DNA of 64,000 nucleotides from Colwellia sp. 75C3 (lineage in GTDB: Bacteria; Pseudomonadota; Gammaproteobacteria; Enterobacterales; Alteromonadaceae), in assembly GCF_002836255.1 (NCBI RefSeq), contig NZ_PJAU01000054.1:124001-188000 (forward strand). The letters are read 5' to 3'. This document shows, in pieces, positions 1-9,661 of the stretch. Numbering within the stretch: position 1 is the stretch's first letter; every line of letters starts with the position of its first letter. A program made the position numbers and the translations under genes. Under the pieces are notes generated by a model that saw nothing but the letters and a program-made list of their open reading frames with translations, was not told the origin of the DNA and did no database searches.

Positions 1-170
1 CAAATCAAACCACGACCGTGAGTAGCCATAAAGTTTATCGCTTCAGGCGTCACTTTTTCAGCGGCCATAATGAAGTCGCCTTCATTTTCTCTGTCTTCAT
101 CATCCATTAAAATAACCATCTTACCTAAGGCGATGTCTGCGATGATTTCTTGTGGGGTATTTAAGTTCAT
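1..170 (-). CDS. ribBA: DHBP synthase (RibBA type), 5' part only, cut by window edge
   Basis: The first 56 codons of a gene that runs off the left edge. The translation starts [17 protein letters not shown] and contains [12 protein letters not shown], the Mg2+/substrate-binding signature of 3,4-dihydroxy-2-butanone-4-phosphate synthase, which makes the four-carbon precursor of riboflavin from ribulose 5-phosphate in the cytosol. An AGAGG ribosome site precedes the ATG. The N-terminus resembles RibBA-type proteins (DHBP synthase with a C-terminal GTP cyclohydrolase II-like domain) more than the stand-alone E. coli RibB, but the C-terminal half is outside the window, so the fusion is inferred. 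It is the last visible gene of a minus-strand riboflavin cluster after ribD and ribE. Confidence 0.9.
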   Translation of the reverse strand, partial: MNLNTPQEIIADIALGKMVILMDDEDRENEGDFIMAAEKVTPEAINFMATHGRGLI

Positions 171-292
171 TTCGGCCTCTTTAATGGCTAGCGATGTTGT
201 TAGCCTAATTTAACTGTTCTTATTTAATATGTTTTAAAATGCATAATTACCATGCATTGATTACTGATTTATTTTTCGCGCTCATAATCCGG

Positions 293-979
293 TTATTTCA
301 TAAAACCGGCTTTTAATAACATGGCTTCGCTTACGTTAGACGTTCGAGCTTGGTCAGCTTCAGGGCTTTTAGTAAGTAGGCGCTCTAAGTAACGCGCAAT
401 TAAATCTACTTCCATGTTTACCTTGCTACCTACTTGGTACTGAGCAAAGATAGTTTCTTTTACCGTGTGTGGCACGATTGTTAATCTAAACTTGCCGCTT
501 GAGCCATTTTCAGCCAATGCATTTACCGTTAAGCTGGTACCATCAATAGTTACTGAACCTTTTTCGGCAATATAATGCGCTAAATCACTTGGCATACTTA
601 ACCAGTATTCAATACTATTACCATTGTTATTGATAGCTAATATTTCACTAACACCATCTACATGTCCTGAAACCATATGGCCTCCAAAACGTGTACTAGC
701 TAACATAGCCTTTTCTAAGTTTACTTTACTACCAACCTGATAACTTGCAAAACCAGTACGTTGTAGAGTTTCCTTAGAAACATCTGCGCTATAACTGCCA
801 TTACTTTTAGCGTTATTAAAATCAACGACTGTAAGACAAATACCGTTAGTTGCGATGGAGTCACCCAGCTTAACATCACTCATGTCCAAGCTATTAGTAT
901 CAATAACTAAACGAGCACCTTGGGCATTAACATTGATGGCTTTTATAGTACCAACCGCTTCGATAATTCCTGTAAACAT
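293..979 (-). CDS. ribE: Riboflavin synthase alpha chain
   Basis: 228 residues. Catalyses dismutation of two 6,7-dimethyl-8-ribityllumazine molecules to riboflavin, the last step of the pathway, as a cytosolic trimer. The sequence shows the diagnostic MFTGIIEAVG start and two tandem lumazine-binding domains (about 1-100 and 101-205), with GHMVSGHVDG closing the first and VTIDGTSLTVN in the second. It is slightly longer than the E. coli enzyme because of a C-terminal tail. It sits 57 bp downstream of ribD and 122 bp upstream of the ribBA start on the same strand, so one riboflavin operon is likely. I saw no FMN riboswitch in the 122-bp gap. Confidence 0.96.
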   Translation of the reverse strand: MFTGIIEAVGTIKAINVNAQGARLVIDTNSLDMSDVKLGDSIATNGICLTVVDFNNAKSNGSYSADVSKETLQRTGFASYQVGSKVNLEKAMLASTRFGGHMVSGHVDGVSEILAINNNGNSIEYWLSMPSDLAHYIAEKGSVTIDGTSLTVNALAENGSSGKFRLTIVPHTVKETIFAQYQVGSKVNMEVDLIARYLERLLTKSPEADQARTSNVSEAMLLKAGFMK

Positions 980-1036
980 AGCGCTCTCTATTTAATTTTT
1001 TGTGTATGTATTTTTGTGTGTTTATTTATTAAGTAC

Positions 1037-2278
1037 TTATTTACTAGGTATGAATTGGCTAGTGATACGAATATCGCCACCGACCATACGAATATCACTA
1101 ATGCTTATCGCTTTGGCTTGATTCAGCTTTGAAATACCGGGCATTTCCACTAAGTTCTTACCGTCACCGCCCATTAACTTGGGGGCTTGATAAAGAATAA
1201 GTTCATTTACTAAATCTTGCTCAATAAAAGCACCGGTTAATTGAGCACCTGACTCAATTAAAATATCATTGAGCCCTCGTGTAGCTAGATACTCTAACAA
1301 GGCCTTTAAATTTATTTTCAATTGACCTTGAGAGTTTTTAACTAAAGGTAATTGTACATGTTCTACGAAATGAGGCCATTTTGGTAAGTTTTCAAGATGT
1401 GACTCAAGTTTATTTTTAACTTTACCATTATCTATGCCGTTAATGAGTAATATTGGTGACTCATGTTCGAATATTGCGAGATCGGGTGTTAGTCTATTTT
1501 GACTATCGATAACCACACGTAATGGTTGGCGCAGGACTTCTTCTGGGTAAGTATTTTTTAACTCGCCGAGTTCAGACCATCGAACTGTCATTTTAGCATT
1601 ATCAAACAGCACTGAATCTGCTCCGGTAATAATAGCGCAGCTTTGAGCCCGTAAACGTTGCACATCTTGTCGTGCTTCGCTTGAGGTAATCCATTGACTT
1701 TCACCACTGGCCATAGCCGTTTTACCGTCAAGGCTAGCCGCTAATTTACAGCGCACATAAGGAAGGTTATTTATCATTTTATGAATGAAGCCAACATTAA
1801 GCTGTTTAGCGCTTTGCTCTAGCAAACCTGATTGCACTTTGATGCCAGCTTTTTCTAATAGCGATAAACCATTACCTGAAACTTGTGGATTTGGATCAAC
1901 CATAGCAGCAATAACGTGCCCAACATTGGCATCAATTAATGCTTTGGCGCAAGGTGGCGTTCGGCCAAAGTGACTACAAGGCTCAAGAGTAACATAGGCT
2001 GTAGCTCCTTCGATTAATTTGGCATTATTTACGTTGGCCGCAGCTAAAGCATTAACTTCTGCATGCCCCTGCCCTGCCTTTTGATGGTAACCTTCACCAA
2101 TAACTTTACCTATACCGTCTGTATAACTCACTAAGATGCAACCAACTCTCGGGTTTGGTGACGTAGTAAAGTGCCCTTTTTTAGCTAATTCAATAGCCTG
2201 TGACATAAAGAGATGGTCTTGTGCTGTAAAGTCTTGCTCAGCAACGTTTTGTTTGTTATTAGTCACACTGGCCTTCAT
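1037..2278 (-). CDS. ribD: Bifunctional riboflavin deaminase/reductase RibD
   Basis: 413 residues. The N-terminal deaminase half (about 20-165) has the zinc ligands in HAEVNAL and PCSHFGRTPPC, and TSPNPRVGCILV typical of RibD. The C-terminal reductase half (about 170-405) contains the NADPH-binding region with KLAASLDGKTA and ILIESGAQLTGAF. It deaminates the pyrimidine ring of the GTP-derived intermediate and reduces the ribose side chain. The reductase part is interrupted by a slightly long central loop (about 250-320). Its ATG begins one base after the nrdR stop, so nrdR-ribD translation is probably coupled, as in many gammaproteobacteria. Confidence 0.96.
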   Translation of the reverse strand: MKASVTNNKQNVAEQDFTAQDHLFMSQAIELAKKGHFTTSPNPRVGCILVSYTDGIGKVIGEGYHQKAGQGHAEVNALAAANVNNAKLIEGATAYVTLEPCSHFGRTPPCAKALIDANVGHVIAAMVDPNPQVSGNGLSLLEKAGIKVQSGLLEQSAKQLNVGFIHKMINNLPYVRCKLAASLDGKTAMASGESQWITSSEARQDVQRLRAQSCAIITGADSVLFDNAKMTVRWSELGELKNTYPEEVLRQPLRVVIDSQNRLTPDLAIFEHESPILLINGIDNGKVKNKLESHLENLPKWPHFVEHVQLPLVKNSQGQLKINLKALLEYLATRGLNDILIESGAQLTGAFIEQDLVNELILYQAPKLMGGDGKNLVEMPGISKLNQAKAISISDIRMVGGDIRITSQFIPSK

Positions 2279-2279
2279 A

Positions 2280-2777
2280 TTACTTAACTGCTTTCGTGGC
2301 TTTGATTTTCTTTGCCTTTCCGTTTTTCTCTTTACCTAAACGGGTTATTTCATCGGCAAATTCACTGATATCTTCAAAAGACAAGTAGACTGAAGCAAAA
2401 CGTAAATAAGCGACTTTATCTAATTCTTTTAGCTGTGCCATAATCAAATCGCCCAACATCGCACTGCTGATTTCTCGTTCACCCGTAGCGCGCATTTGAG
2501 ACTTTAACTTATTAACAGCCAGCTCTATTTGTTCCATGCTAACCGGACGTTTTTCTAAAGCACGAGTGAGGCCACTCAGCATTTTATCTTCATTGAACGG
2601 CTCTCTGCTGCCATCTCGTTTGATAATGCGTGGCATAACCAACTCAGCACTTTCAAACGTAGTATAACGTTCATGACAAGCTAAACATTCTCGACGTCGG
2701 CGTACTTGATGACCATCAGAAACTAAACGTGAATCAATGACTTTTGTGTCATTTGCTGAACAAAATGGACAATACAT
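2280..2777 (-). CDS. nrdR: Transcriptional repressor NrdR
   Basis: 165 residues. NrdR is the ATP/dATP-sensing repressor of ribonucleotide reductase genes. Visible elements are the N-terminal zinc ribbon ([15 protein letters not shown] and [12 protein letters not shown]), followed by an ATP-cone from about residue 49 ([15 protein letters not shown]) to about 140. A basic tail rich in Lys ([17 protein letters not shown]) extends past the usual end of about 150 residues. First gene of the nrdR-ribD-ribE-ribBA run; one base separates it from ribD. Confidence 0.97.
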   Translation of the reverse strand: MYCPFCSANDTKVIDSRLVSDGHQVRRRRECLACHERYTTFESAELVMPRIIKRDGSREPFNEDKMLSGLTRALEKRPVSMEQIELAVNKLKSQMRATGEREISSAMLGDLIMAQLKELDKVAYLRFASVYLSFEDISEFADEITRLGKEKNGKAKKIKATKAVK

Positions 2778-2948
2778 GGTTTACCTACGGTAATGAAGAG
2801 TAGTTTACGGACAAAAAAAATGGCCGCTCAAGGCGACCATTTTAATATAAAACAAGTGATTAAGCTAAACAAAGTGGCTTCCCGACTAAAGACTTCGAGA
2901 ATGACGTTCATTGACTACTAACTTACTTTACAATTATTTCGTTATAGC

Positions 2949-3069
2949 AAGTCAGTAATAACTTTAAGGTGTAAGGCTAAATTTAAAGAAAAAAGCACGG
3001 AGTTGACGTTAGTCAATGAGTACTTTTGACGCCTAAATTTTGTCTTACACCAACAAGTTATGCTGACTT
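2949..3069. repeat. 121-bp imperfect inverted repeat between glyA and nrdR
   Basis: The arms start AAGTCAG at the left and end CTGACTT at the right. Within them GGTGTAAGGCTAAATTTA on the left pairs with TAAATTTTGTCTTACACC on the right (15 of 18), and TTGACGTTAGTCAA forms the tip. It is non-coding, lies downstream of glyA and upstream of nrdR, and could fold into a long hairpin in either transcript. It looks like a dispersed genomic repeat rather than a simple terminator, since there is no U-run. The 305-bp gap 2778-3082 otherwise holds only the nrdR leader. Confidence 0.6.
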
Positions 3070-3082
3070 AGGTACTATCTAT

Positions 3083-4342
3083 TTATTTTTGGTAAACTGG
3101 GAAACGTGCACATAACTCTTTAACTTGATCTTGAACACGTGTAATAACATCTTCATTATTGATGTCATCAAGGATGTCACAAATCCAACCAGTTAATGCA
3201 TTTGTTTCTTCAACACCAAAACCACGACGAGTGATTGCTGGAGTACCTAAACGTAAACCTGAAGTAACAAACGGAGAGCGCGGATCGTTTGGTACAGAGT
3301 TTTTGTTTACTGTGATGTGTGCTTTACCTAAAGCGGCATCAGCATCTTTACCCGTAATATCTTTATCAATTAGATCAAGTAACAATAAGTGGTTGTCAGT
3401 ACCGTTAGATACAACTTTATAACCACGTTCTTGTAATACTGCAACCATCGCTTTAGCGTTGTCTAAAACATTTTGCTGGTAAACTTTAAATTCAGGTTCT
3501 AATGCTTCTTTAAATGCTACCGCTTTAGCAGCAATAATGTGCATTAATGGGCCACCTTGGCCACCAGGGAATACAGCGCTGTTAAGCTTTTTATAAATAG
3601 CTTCATCATCACAAGCAGAAACGATTAAACCGCCACGTGGGCCAGCTAATGTTTTATGCGTAGTTGTTGTAACAACATGCGCGTGTGGTAATGGGCTAGG
3701 GTAAAGACCTGCAGCAATTAAACCAGCAACGTGAGCCATATCAACGAAGAAGATAGCATCAATTTTATCAGCAATCGTACGCATACGTGCCCAATCAACA
3801 ACACCTGAGAATGCAGAGAAACCACCAATAATCATTTCTGGTCTGTGTTCTAAAGCTAAACGCTCTAATTCTACATAATCAATATCGCCCGTTTCAGGGT
3901 GAAGACCATATTGGAACGCTTCATAAGACTTACCAGAGAAGCTTACATGTGAGCCATGAGTTAAATGACCACCGTGAGCTAAACTCATGCCTAATACTTT
4001 ACCGCCTGGCGTAACTAAAGCTTGAAAAACAGCAGCGTTAGCTTGTGAACCAGCATGTGGCTGAACGTTCGCGTAAGTAGCACCAAATAATTCTTTAGCA
4101 CGGTCAATCGCTAATTGCTCAGCAATATCAACATACTCACAACCGCCGTAATAACGTTTTCCTGGGTAACCTTCAGCATATTTGTTGGTAAGCTGAGAGC
4201 CTTGAGCTTCAAGAACACGAGGGCTACAGTAGTTTTCAGAAGCAATTAATTCAATGTGCTCTTCTTGACGAACAACTTCATTGCTAATTGCTTCATGAAG
4301 TTCTGGATCAAAGCTAGCAATATTCATATCACGAGTAAACAT
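3083..4342 (-). CDS. glyA: Serine hydroxymethyltransferase
   Basis: 419 residues, the usual length. PLP enzyme interconverting serine and glycine while charging tetrahydrofolate with a one-carbon unit; cytosolic homodimer. The PLP lysine is Lys230 in [16 protein letters not shown]; other family signatures are [30 protein letters not shown] and [12 protein letters not shown]. Monocistronic by spacing: 515 bp free upstream, and a large inverted repeat downstream before nrdR. Confidence 0.98.
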   Translation of the reverse strand: MFTRDMNIASFDPELHEAISNEVVRQEEHIELIASENYCSPRVLEAQGSQLTNKYAEGYPGKRYYGGCEYVDIAEQLAIDRAKELFGATYANVQPHAGSQANAAVFQALVTPGGKVLGMSLAHGGHLTHGSHVSFSGKSYEAFQYGLHPETGDIDYVELERLALEHRPEMIIGGFSAFSGVVDWARMRTIADKIDAIFFVDMAHVAGLIAAGLYPSPLPHAHVVTTTTHKTLAGPRGGLIVSACDDEAIYKKLNSAVFPGGQGGPLMHIIAAKAVAFKEALEPEFKVYQQNVLDNAKAMVAVLQERGYKVVSNGTDNHLLLLDLIDKDITGKDADAALGKAHITVNKNSVPNDPRSPFVTSGLRLGTPAITRRGFGVEETNALTGWICDILDDINNEDVITRVQDQVKELCARFPVYQK

Positions 4343-4857
4343 GGTTTATTCCTTAAGTATTTCAGCCCAAGGCTGCAAACGGTGCCCTAATTACCTACTG
4401 AGTAAACTTAACTACGTAGTAAGATAATAAAGACATACAAAAATTAGTGGCAGTATATTGCCTGATTTTTGCCTCTATGTACACGGCAAAACGGGCTAGC
4501 GTTAGTGCATTTTACACTGTGCTATAGCGTAATTTATTAAGTAACAGTACTTAACAGTGCTATAAAAGTTTTCACTAAAACGAGCAAACAAACTATAACT
4601 AATAAAAAAACAACTTACAACGAATATAAAACAGGTAATCAAATCGTTACCCGAATAATAAACAGAATACAAAGGTAAAGTACAAATTATTCATTTCATG
4701 AATGAATATTATTACTAAACAAATATCAGCACTAAAAACAAAATGAAGACCAAATTTAAAACGAGAAAGGCATCATCATTATAAAAAGTGATGATGCCTT
4801 TTCGGTAATTACTCACTGATCTATTTCACAAATAGCGGCAGATTTTTTATTTCCTTA
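4343..4857. other. 515-bp intergenic region upstream of glyA
   Basis: AT-rich, no credible ORF. It carries the glyA promoter and leader (near 4343-4600) and, at its other end, the terminator of the sigma/anti-sigma operon (4766-4801). A palindromic CTACGTAG core occurs near 4410. I could not identify a convincing PurR or MetR operator, although such control is known for glyA in enterobacteria. Confidence 0.5.
4766..4801 (-). terminator. Rho-independent terminator
   Basis: Perfect 13-bp stem AAAGGCATCATCA / TGATGATGCCTTT with a 10-base loop, followed on the minus strand by a T-rich stretch. It lies about 55 bp beyond the stop of the probable anti-sigma gene. The flanks also give a short T-run on the plus strand, but no plus-strand gene needs it. 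Confidence 0.75.
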
Positions 4858-5583
4858 CTAGACAGAGCTAAGCTGTAATAATTCACGCTCACGTTTTATG
4901 TGAAACCAGTGGGTAATCAGCCACATGATTATAACAAAAGTATTGATAGCAAAGAAAGGCGGCCAAGGTGACTTCTCTGACTCTTCAATCATGGCATAAA
5001 TATACCAATTCACTGCAGGCAGCAGCAACCAACATGACCATTTTATTAATTTAATATACTTTATTGACGACTCGACTCCTGCAATCGCATTTTCTACCGC
5101 TTTATCTGGACTATCACAACTGTGCTGCCAAATACGTAAGCGTATTTGGATTTCATAATACACAAAAACTACCGAGCCTAAAGAACCGAAGGTAAAGTAA
5201 GCTATGGTCGCTGTGCCCCAATCCCCTTGATATAGGCCGACCATAAGGGCAATGATAAGCCCAAGTGTCGCAATGATATCAATGACTAATAAAGACTTTG
5301 CCCATAAGGTGCGTCTTTTCGTTTGTTTAAGTAATTTTTTAATATCTGTTTTTTCAAAAGGCTGTGCTTGCCAGTCTCGCGAGAGTATTAGCCAATTTTC
5401 ATCTAGTGGTTGCTCATCTAGTGGTGGATTTTGTTTATCACCTTCTGATCCTGAAATATTCTTTTTTTGGGGCAATGAAAGTACATCGATCTGTTTTGTT
5501 TCAACAAGAATCGAATGATCTGTTCCTAGCTTACTGGGCTCTATCGACGATGTATCTTCATTGTCCAATATTGATTTATCCAT
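4858..5583 (-). CDS. Membrane protein paired with an ECF sigma factor, probable anti-sigma factor
   Basis: 241 residues, family not recognised with certainty. The first ~110 residues are soluble and acidic, ending in a segment with a WQAQPFEKTDIKKLLKQTKRR motif region; four hydrophobic segments follow (about 112-132, 137-157, 185-203, 209-227) and the tail is HIKRERELLQLSSV. The ATG follows the sigma gene stop by a single base, with a strong GGAGGG ribosome site inside the end of the sigma gene, so expression is coupled. Adjacent coupled membrane proteins of ECF sigma factors are usually anti-sigma factors; here that role is inferred from position and topology, as no zinc-binding anti-sigma motif is present. 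Confidence 0.6.
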   Translation of the reverse strand: MDKSILDNEDTSSIEPSKLGTDHSILVETKQIDVLSLPQKKNISGSEGDKQNPPLDEQPLDENWLILSRDWQAQPFEKTDIKKLLKQTKRRTLWAKSLLVIDIIATLGLIIALMVGLYQGDWGTATIAYFTFGSLGSVVFVYYEIQIRLRIWQHSCDSPDKAVENAIAGVESSIKYIKLIKWSCWLLLPAVNWYIYAMIEESEKSPWPPFFAINTFVIIMWLITHWFHIKRERELLQLSSV

Positions 5584-5584
5584 T

Positions 5585-6178
5585 TTATGATCCCTCCAAC
5601 AACTGCGCCAATAATGTTTTAGCTCGTTGTAATCTCACACCAACTAAATTAGTCGTTATCACTAAAACATCAGCCATCTCTTGATAACTCATGCCTTCTA
5701 ATGCAAGTGTTATCACTTGTCGTTGTTCAAGTTTAAGTTGTCGAATTGCTTGTGATAAACGAGCCTGACGCTGTGCTTGGTTAAGCTCTTGATAAGGTGT
5801 GTTTTGTATCGCTGTTATATTTTCAACTTCAGTACAACTCTCTATGTCAGAGGTTTTAACTGTTTTAATGGCTTTGGCAACATGAGTGGCTAATACATTA
5901 TGAGCAATACGTGCGACAAAGGTTTTCACCGCTGAATCTTGACGAAACTTAGGTAAGGCACGCCAAATATTTAACGCGATCTCTTGAAAAAGCTCATCTT
6001 GAATAGCAGCTTTTGCTTCAAAACCGGTAATGATATGACGCAGCAGTCTTTCATGCTCCGTCATCCATTGAGTAAATACTGCTTGATGATCCAATTTGCT
6101 TTCCTTGCATCCAATTTCATTTCCTAAAGTAGAAGAAAATTGAGCATTTGATATTATTAATTGGCTAGAATTTAACAT
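5585..6178 (-). CDS. ECF-type RNA polymerase sigma factor
   Basis: 197 residues. Region 2 spans about 36-105 (FTQWMTEHERLLRHII, ELFQEIALNIWRALPKF, TFVARIAHNVLATHVAK) and region 4 about 135-190 (LKLEQRQVITLALEGMSYQEMADVLVITTNLVGVRLQRAKTLL, a helix-turn-helix). Sigma region 3 is absent, as expected for group 4 sigma factors. It directs core polymerase to a small regulon that cannot be read from this window. The N-terminal 30 residues are not typical of the family, so a start near residue 30-39 is possible. First gene of a two-gene operon with the downstream membrane protein. Confidence 0.88.
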   Translation of the reverse strand: MLNSSQLIISNAQFSSTLGNEIGCKESKLDHQAVFTQWMTEHERLLRHIITGFEAKAAIQDELFQEIALNIWRALPKFRQDSAVKTFVARIAHNVLATHVAKAIKTVKTSDIESCTEVENITAIQNTPYQELNQAQRQARLSQAIRQLKLEQRQVITLALEGMSYQEMADVLVITTNLVGVRLQRAKTLLAQLLEGS

Positions 6179-6237
6179 AATAATTACTTTTGGATCACCT
6201 TATTCAGTTACTGCTCACTCATTCAATTAAAAAATGC

Positions 6238-7428
6238 TTAACTTAATGCCATAACCACTTTTTCTGACTTCAGCTTTTTAGCCAGCGCTAAGACTAAAGC
6301 AACAGTGATAGCAATAGTTACGCCGCTAGTCGCAAAAACAGCTAACCAATCAACTTCAATACCCTTAAAAATATTTTCAATGATCATTGACTGACCTGAA
6401 ATTGGTAACCAATTTAACCATTCAGGACGGTCATCCATCATTGAAACAACAAAAGGGATAAACGCCGGAATACCAATAAGCATACCTACTGTAGACTGCG
6501 CTTCTTTGAAACTTTTTGTTTGAAAGGCTACAAATAACTGACACGCTGTCGCAAAAAAACAAATGGGTAAAAGCAGTAACAACAACACTAACGCTGTTGA
6601 AAAATCTAAACTGAACGTAGCGCCAATTTTTGTTAAATCAACAAAGCCCACAGAGATTGAAGTCAGTACTAATATTAATAACACGCCAATCACAGAGACG
6701 GTTGAAGCACCGATCAATTTAGCTAATACAATTTTAAGCGTGCTGACAGGTTGACATAACAACATTTCAAGCACATTTCGTTCTCGCTCTCCTGCACTTG
6801 AATCAATCGCTACCGATAAACCAGACATAAAAGCAGCTAACATCAAATAGATACCAAGCATCATTGAAATTAACATAAAGGTCGCATCAGGCTTCGCTGT
6901 GTCTTGCTCAACTAACTTCACAGGACTAAGCAAACGTATATCTACACCACGAAGTAATAAACGTTTATAACCAATCGACATAGAAAAATCACGCACCGCA
7001 TTATTAATACGCCTAACCGGTGGTTGAACAGCCTTATCAGTAAAGTCAGCTTGTAAATGCAGTTTTATTGGCTTACCTTCAGCCATATCAGCAGCATAAT
7101 CTTCTGGAATTTCAATGGCTATATTACGTTGTTCCCAAGTAGACCGTTCATCTTCAGGCACATCAGCAAAATCAAATAAATTTTTATCTGCAAAGTGCGT
7201 TATTAACTTAGGCGCATGTTCCGCACCGACAAACTTAACGTAAACCGGCGGCTCATCCACCAATTTTTCAATCATTATTTTTGACATAACCATTATGCCA
7301 ATAGGCGCTAAAATGGCCATTCCAAGCGCAACCATTAACGCACGTTTATCACGAAAAGCTTCCCTATACTCTTTCAGTAGTAGAGCTTTTAGCTGAATTA
7401 AATTTAGATTAAAATTTGAAGTAATCAT
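6238..7428 (-). CDS. ABC-2 type transporter permease (NatB-like)
   Basis: 396 residues with one N-terminal membrane helix (about 32-50), a periplasmic domain of about 120 residues, and a C-terminal bundle of five or six helices (from about 185). The order helix, large external loop, helices is that of the NatB/CcmB-like ABC-2 exporters. It contains SSAGERERNVLEMLLCQPVS, the cytoplasmic coupling segment common to NatB proteins. The start overlaps the stop of the upstream ATPase by four bases (ATGA), so the two subunits are co-translated. NatAB exports Na+ in Bacillus subtilis; the substrate here is not evident. Confidence 0.85.
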   Translation of the reverse strand: MITSNFNLNLIQLKALLLKEYREAFRDKRALMVALGMAILAPIGIMVMSKIMIEKLVDEPPVYVKFVGAEHAPKLITHFADKNLFDFADVPEDERSTWEQRNIAIEIPEDYAADMAEGKPIKLHLQADFTDKAVQPPVRRINNAVRDFSMSIGYKRLLLRGVDIRLLSPVKLVEQDTAKPDATFMLISMMLGIYLMLAAFMSGLSVAIDSSAGERERNVLEMLLCQPVSTLKIVLAKLIGASTVSVIGVLLILVLTSISVGFVDLTKIGATFSLDFSTALVLLLLLLPICFFATACQLFVAFQTKSFKEAQSTVGMLIGIPAFIPFVVSMMDDRPEWLNWLPISGQSMIIENIFKGIEVDWLAVFATSGVTIAITVALVLALAKKLKSEKVVMALS

Positions 7429-8180
7429 GCTGCAACTCCTTCATCTGAGCCAATCAGTTTAACAAAGGCTTCTTCTAAATTCTTTTCACCTGCTAACTCA
7501 CATAATTCTTGTGGTGTACCTTGTGCTGCAAGTTTGCCATTGGCAACAATAATCACTCGGTCACACAACGCTGCAACTTCTTGCATTACATGCGATGAAA
7601 ATAAAATACAATGTCCTTTAGCTTTAAATTTAGCCAAATGATTACGCAATATGCGGGTGCTCATTACATCTAACCCCCGGGTTGGCTCATCAAGCACGAA
7701 ATTTTGTGGCTGATGCACTAACGCTTGGGCTAAGGTTACTTTCATACGCTGCCCTTGTGAGAAACCAACGGTTTTACGATGCGCTAATTCGCCCAACTCT
7801 AAATCTTGGATTACTTGCTCTATCGCTTGTTTTTTTGTTTTACCTGACATGCCATGAAGGCTGGCAAAATAATCTATTTGCTCATAAGCAGTAAGACGTT
7901 CATACAAACCAAATTTGTCAGGAAAAATACCCAACTTGGCACGTGCAGCAAGTGGATCTTCAGTAACACTGATACCATCAATGGTTGCAAACCCCTCATC
8001 CGCTGAAAGCAAACCATAGAGCGTTCGTAAACAGGTAGTTTTACCGGCGCCGTTTGGCCCTAGAATACCGGTGATTTCACCGTCTTTTGCAGTAAAAGAA
8101 AGTCCGTCTAGCGCTTTAACGCTGTTTTTATTATCTTTTTTATCAATAAAGCTTTTATGTAAATTATTTACTTCAATCAT
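7425..8180 (-). CDS. ABC transporter ATP-binding protein (NatA-like)
   Basis: 251 residues. Complete nucleotide-binding domain: Walker A GPNGAGKTT, signature GFSQGQRMK (a non-canonical LSGGQ), Walker B NFVLDEPTRG and the switch histidine in LFSSHVM. It powers the permease encoded immediately downstream with a 4-base overlap. AAGGAAAT precedes the ATG. Together with the adjacent secreted hydrolase gene (39 bp upstream on the same strand) it may form a three-gene operon. Confidence 0.9.
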   Translation of the reverse strand: MIEVNNLHKSFIDKKDNKNSVKALDGLSFTAKDGEITGILGPNGAGKTTCLRTLYGLLSADEGFATIDGISVTEDPLAARAKLGIFPDKFGLYERLTAYEQIDYFASLHGMSGKTKKQAIEQVIQDLELGELAHRKTVGFSQGQRMKVTLAQALVHQPQNFVLDEPTRGLDVMSTRILRNHLAKFKAKGHCILFSSHVMQEVAALCDRVIIVANGKLAAQGTPQELCELAGEKNLEEAFVKLIGSDEGVAA

Positions 8181-8218
8181 TTCTATTTCCTTATTACCCT
8201 GTTAACCAATTAATAGCT

Positions 8219-9661
8219 CTATTGAATACCATTAACACTGGTCATGAACGTTTCTTCAGGGATGTCATCAAGACAAGACTCATCAAGTGCTTTTGGATCT
8301 TTTGTTGTTAAAAATTCATTTACAATATCATTAGCACAAGTACTCGTAGCAACAATATGCGCAGTATTTTTAGCAACGATATGGTGACTATTAGGTAAAC
8401 TCTTCGCTGAGTATTCACCATTACTAGGCGGTGTTACGGGATCTAAATTACCGGATAAAATGAGGGTGGGAATATCAGCAGTGACACTTTGATAAAAATC
8501 ATCACTCGGACGGTATTTGGGAATCAATGGACAAATACTGTCAAAGATAAAGTGACCAGTATCGCCATCAAAACTGTTAGTTGCATCAACTGCTTTCATT
8601 TTTTCTGATATTCTCGGAACATCTTCATTACACACTATATTGAAATGCAAACCGGTATAAACTTGTTGTTCACCCTCAGTACTTGCCATTAAACCAATCA
8701 GTGGTTGGTAGTTACCTAAATATGCTTGATTAATAACTAAAGGTACTAATGAACGACCACTGGTGCTATATAACTGCATACGTAAGCTAGTAGTAAATTT
8801 TTCATCATCCAGCACAAATTTAGTAGGCGTACCTAAACGAGGATGCTGAATATCAATAGATACAGGGGCACTTGCTAAACGTAACTTAACTTGTTGAAAT
8901 TCTTTAGCTAGGTTTGGAAAAGCTTGATGACAAGGTTCACTTTTTTGGCAGTTTTCAACTAATAAATTAAATGCTCGTTCAACACTTTGTCCAAATAAAC
9001 CAATGGGTACTTCAATTGGGCCTACTCCATCTAATACTACGCTTTCAAGAGACTCTGGAAACATCCGCATATAAACTAAACCAGCACGAGTACCATAAGA
9101 GCCGCCATAAATGTTTAATTTTTCATGACCAAGTGCCGCACGAACAGCATCAAAATCACGAATAGCATTTTCAGAATTGTACTGGCTTAAATCTCCTTTA
9201 AATTGACTCACACATTCATTTACATCACTTGCTTTAAAGTCTTTAGTAAGCGTGCTGTACACACTTCCTTCTTCTTCTAAATCACAAGACAATGCATGAC
9301 TTTCACCGGTACCGCGCTGGTCAACTAAAATAATATCTCGCGTTTTACGTACTTCACGGAAAGCTCTATTTAAAAGCATTGCTAACTCAGTCGCCGCTTG
9401 TCCTGGACCACCAGCTAAAAACATCAATGGTACTTTGTATTCGCTGTCATCGATTGCAGGCAATACAGCAAAGTTAACTGATATTTTATCACCTTCAGGT
9501 TTTTGGTAATTTTCTGGTACTTCAAGCTTGCCACATTTTACTTGTGAGCGTATTTCGCCCAAATGGCAATTATCTAAAGTTAATTTATTCTCATTTGCCC
9601 AGCTCATTGCCGTCATTGACAACAAACTTAGCGTCAAAAGCTTTTTCCACGTTACTTTCAT
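8219..9661 (-). CDS. Secreted alpha/beta-hydrolase, tripeptidyl/prolyl aminopeptidase-like
   Basis: 480 residues. Signal peptide about 1-23 (cleavage after SWA). The alpha/beta-hydrolase core has an oxyanion motif FLAGGPGQAA, DQRGTGES, and the nucleophile elbow GGSYGTR; the C-terminal TAP-like domain carries the acidic residue in SGNLDPVTPP and the histidine in NTAHIVA. These are features of the S33 family that removes N-terminal prolyl or tripeptide residues. Likely periplasmic or secreted. Strong ribosome site AAGGAAAG. Directly followed by the NatAB-like genes, but no functional link is obvious. Confidence 0.87.
   Translation of the reverse strand: MKVTWKKLLTLSLLSMTAMSWANENKLTLDNCHLGEIRSQVKCGKLEVPENYQKPEGDKISVNFAVLPAIDDSEYKVPLMFLAGGPGQAATELAMLLNRAFREVRKTRDIILVDQRGTGESHALSCDLEEEGSVYSTLTKDFKASDVNECVSQFKGDLSQYNSENAIRDFDAVRAALGHEKLNIYGGSYGTRAGLVYMRMFPESLESVVLDGVGPIEVPIGLFGQSVERAFNLLVENCQKSEPCHQAFPNLAKEFQQVKLRLASAPVSIDIQHPRLGTPTKFVLDDEKFTTSLRMQLYSTSGRSLVPLVINQAYLGNYQPLIGLMASTEGEQQVYTGLHFNIVCNEDVPRISEKMKAVDATNSFDGDTGHFIFDSICPLIPKYRPSDDFYQSVTADIPTLILSGNLDPVTPPSNGEYSAKSLPNSHHIVAKNTAHIVATSTCANDIVNEFLTTKDPKALDESCLDDIPEETFMTSVNGIQ

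Noticed and set aside
171..292. Possible FMN riboswitch between ribE and ribBA
   Set aside because: The gap is only 122 bp and I could not see the conserved RFN core; ribBA is probably translated from the operon message.
920..1132. Plus-strand frame across the ribE start and ribD end
   Set aside because: It lies antisense to two recognised genes and has no ribosome site.
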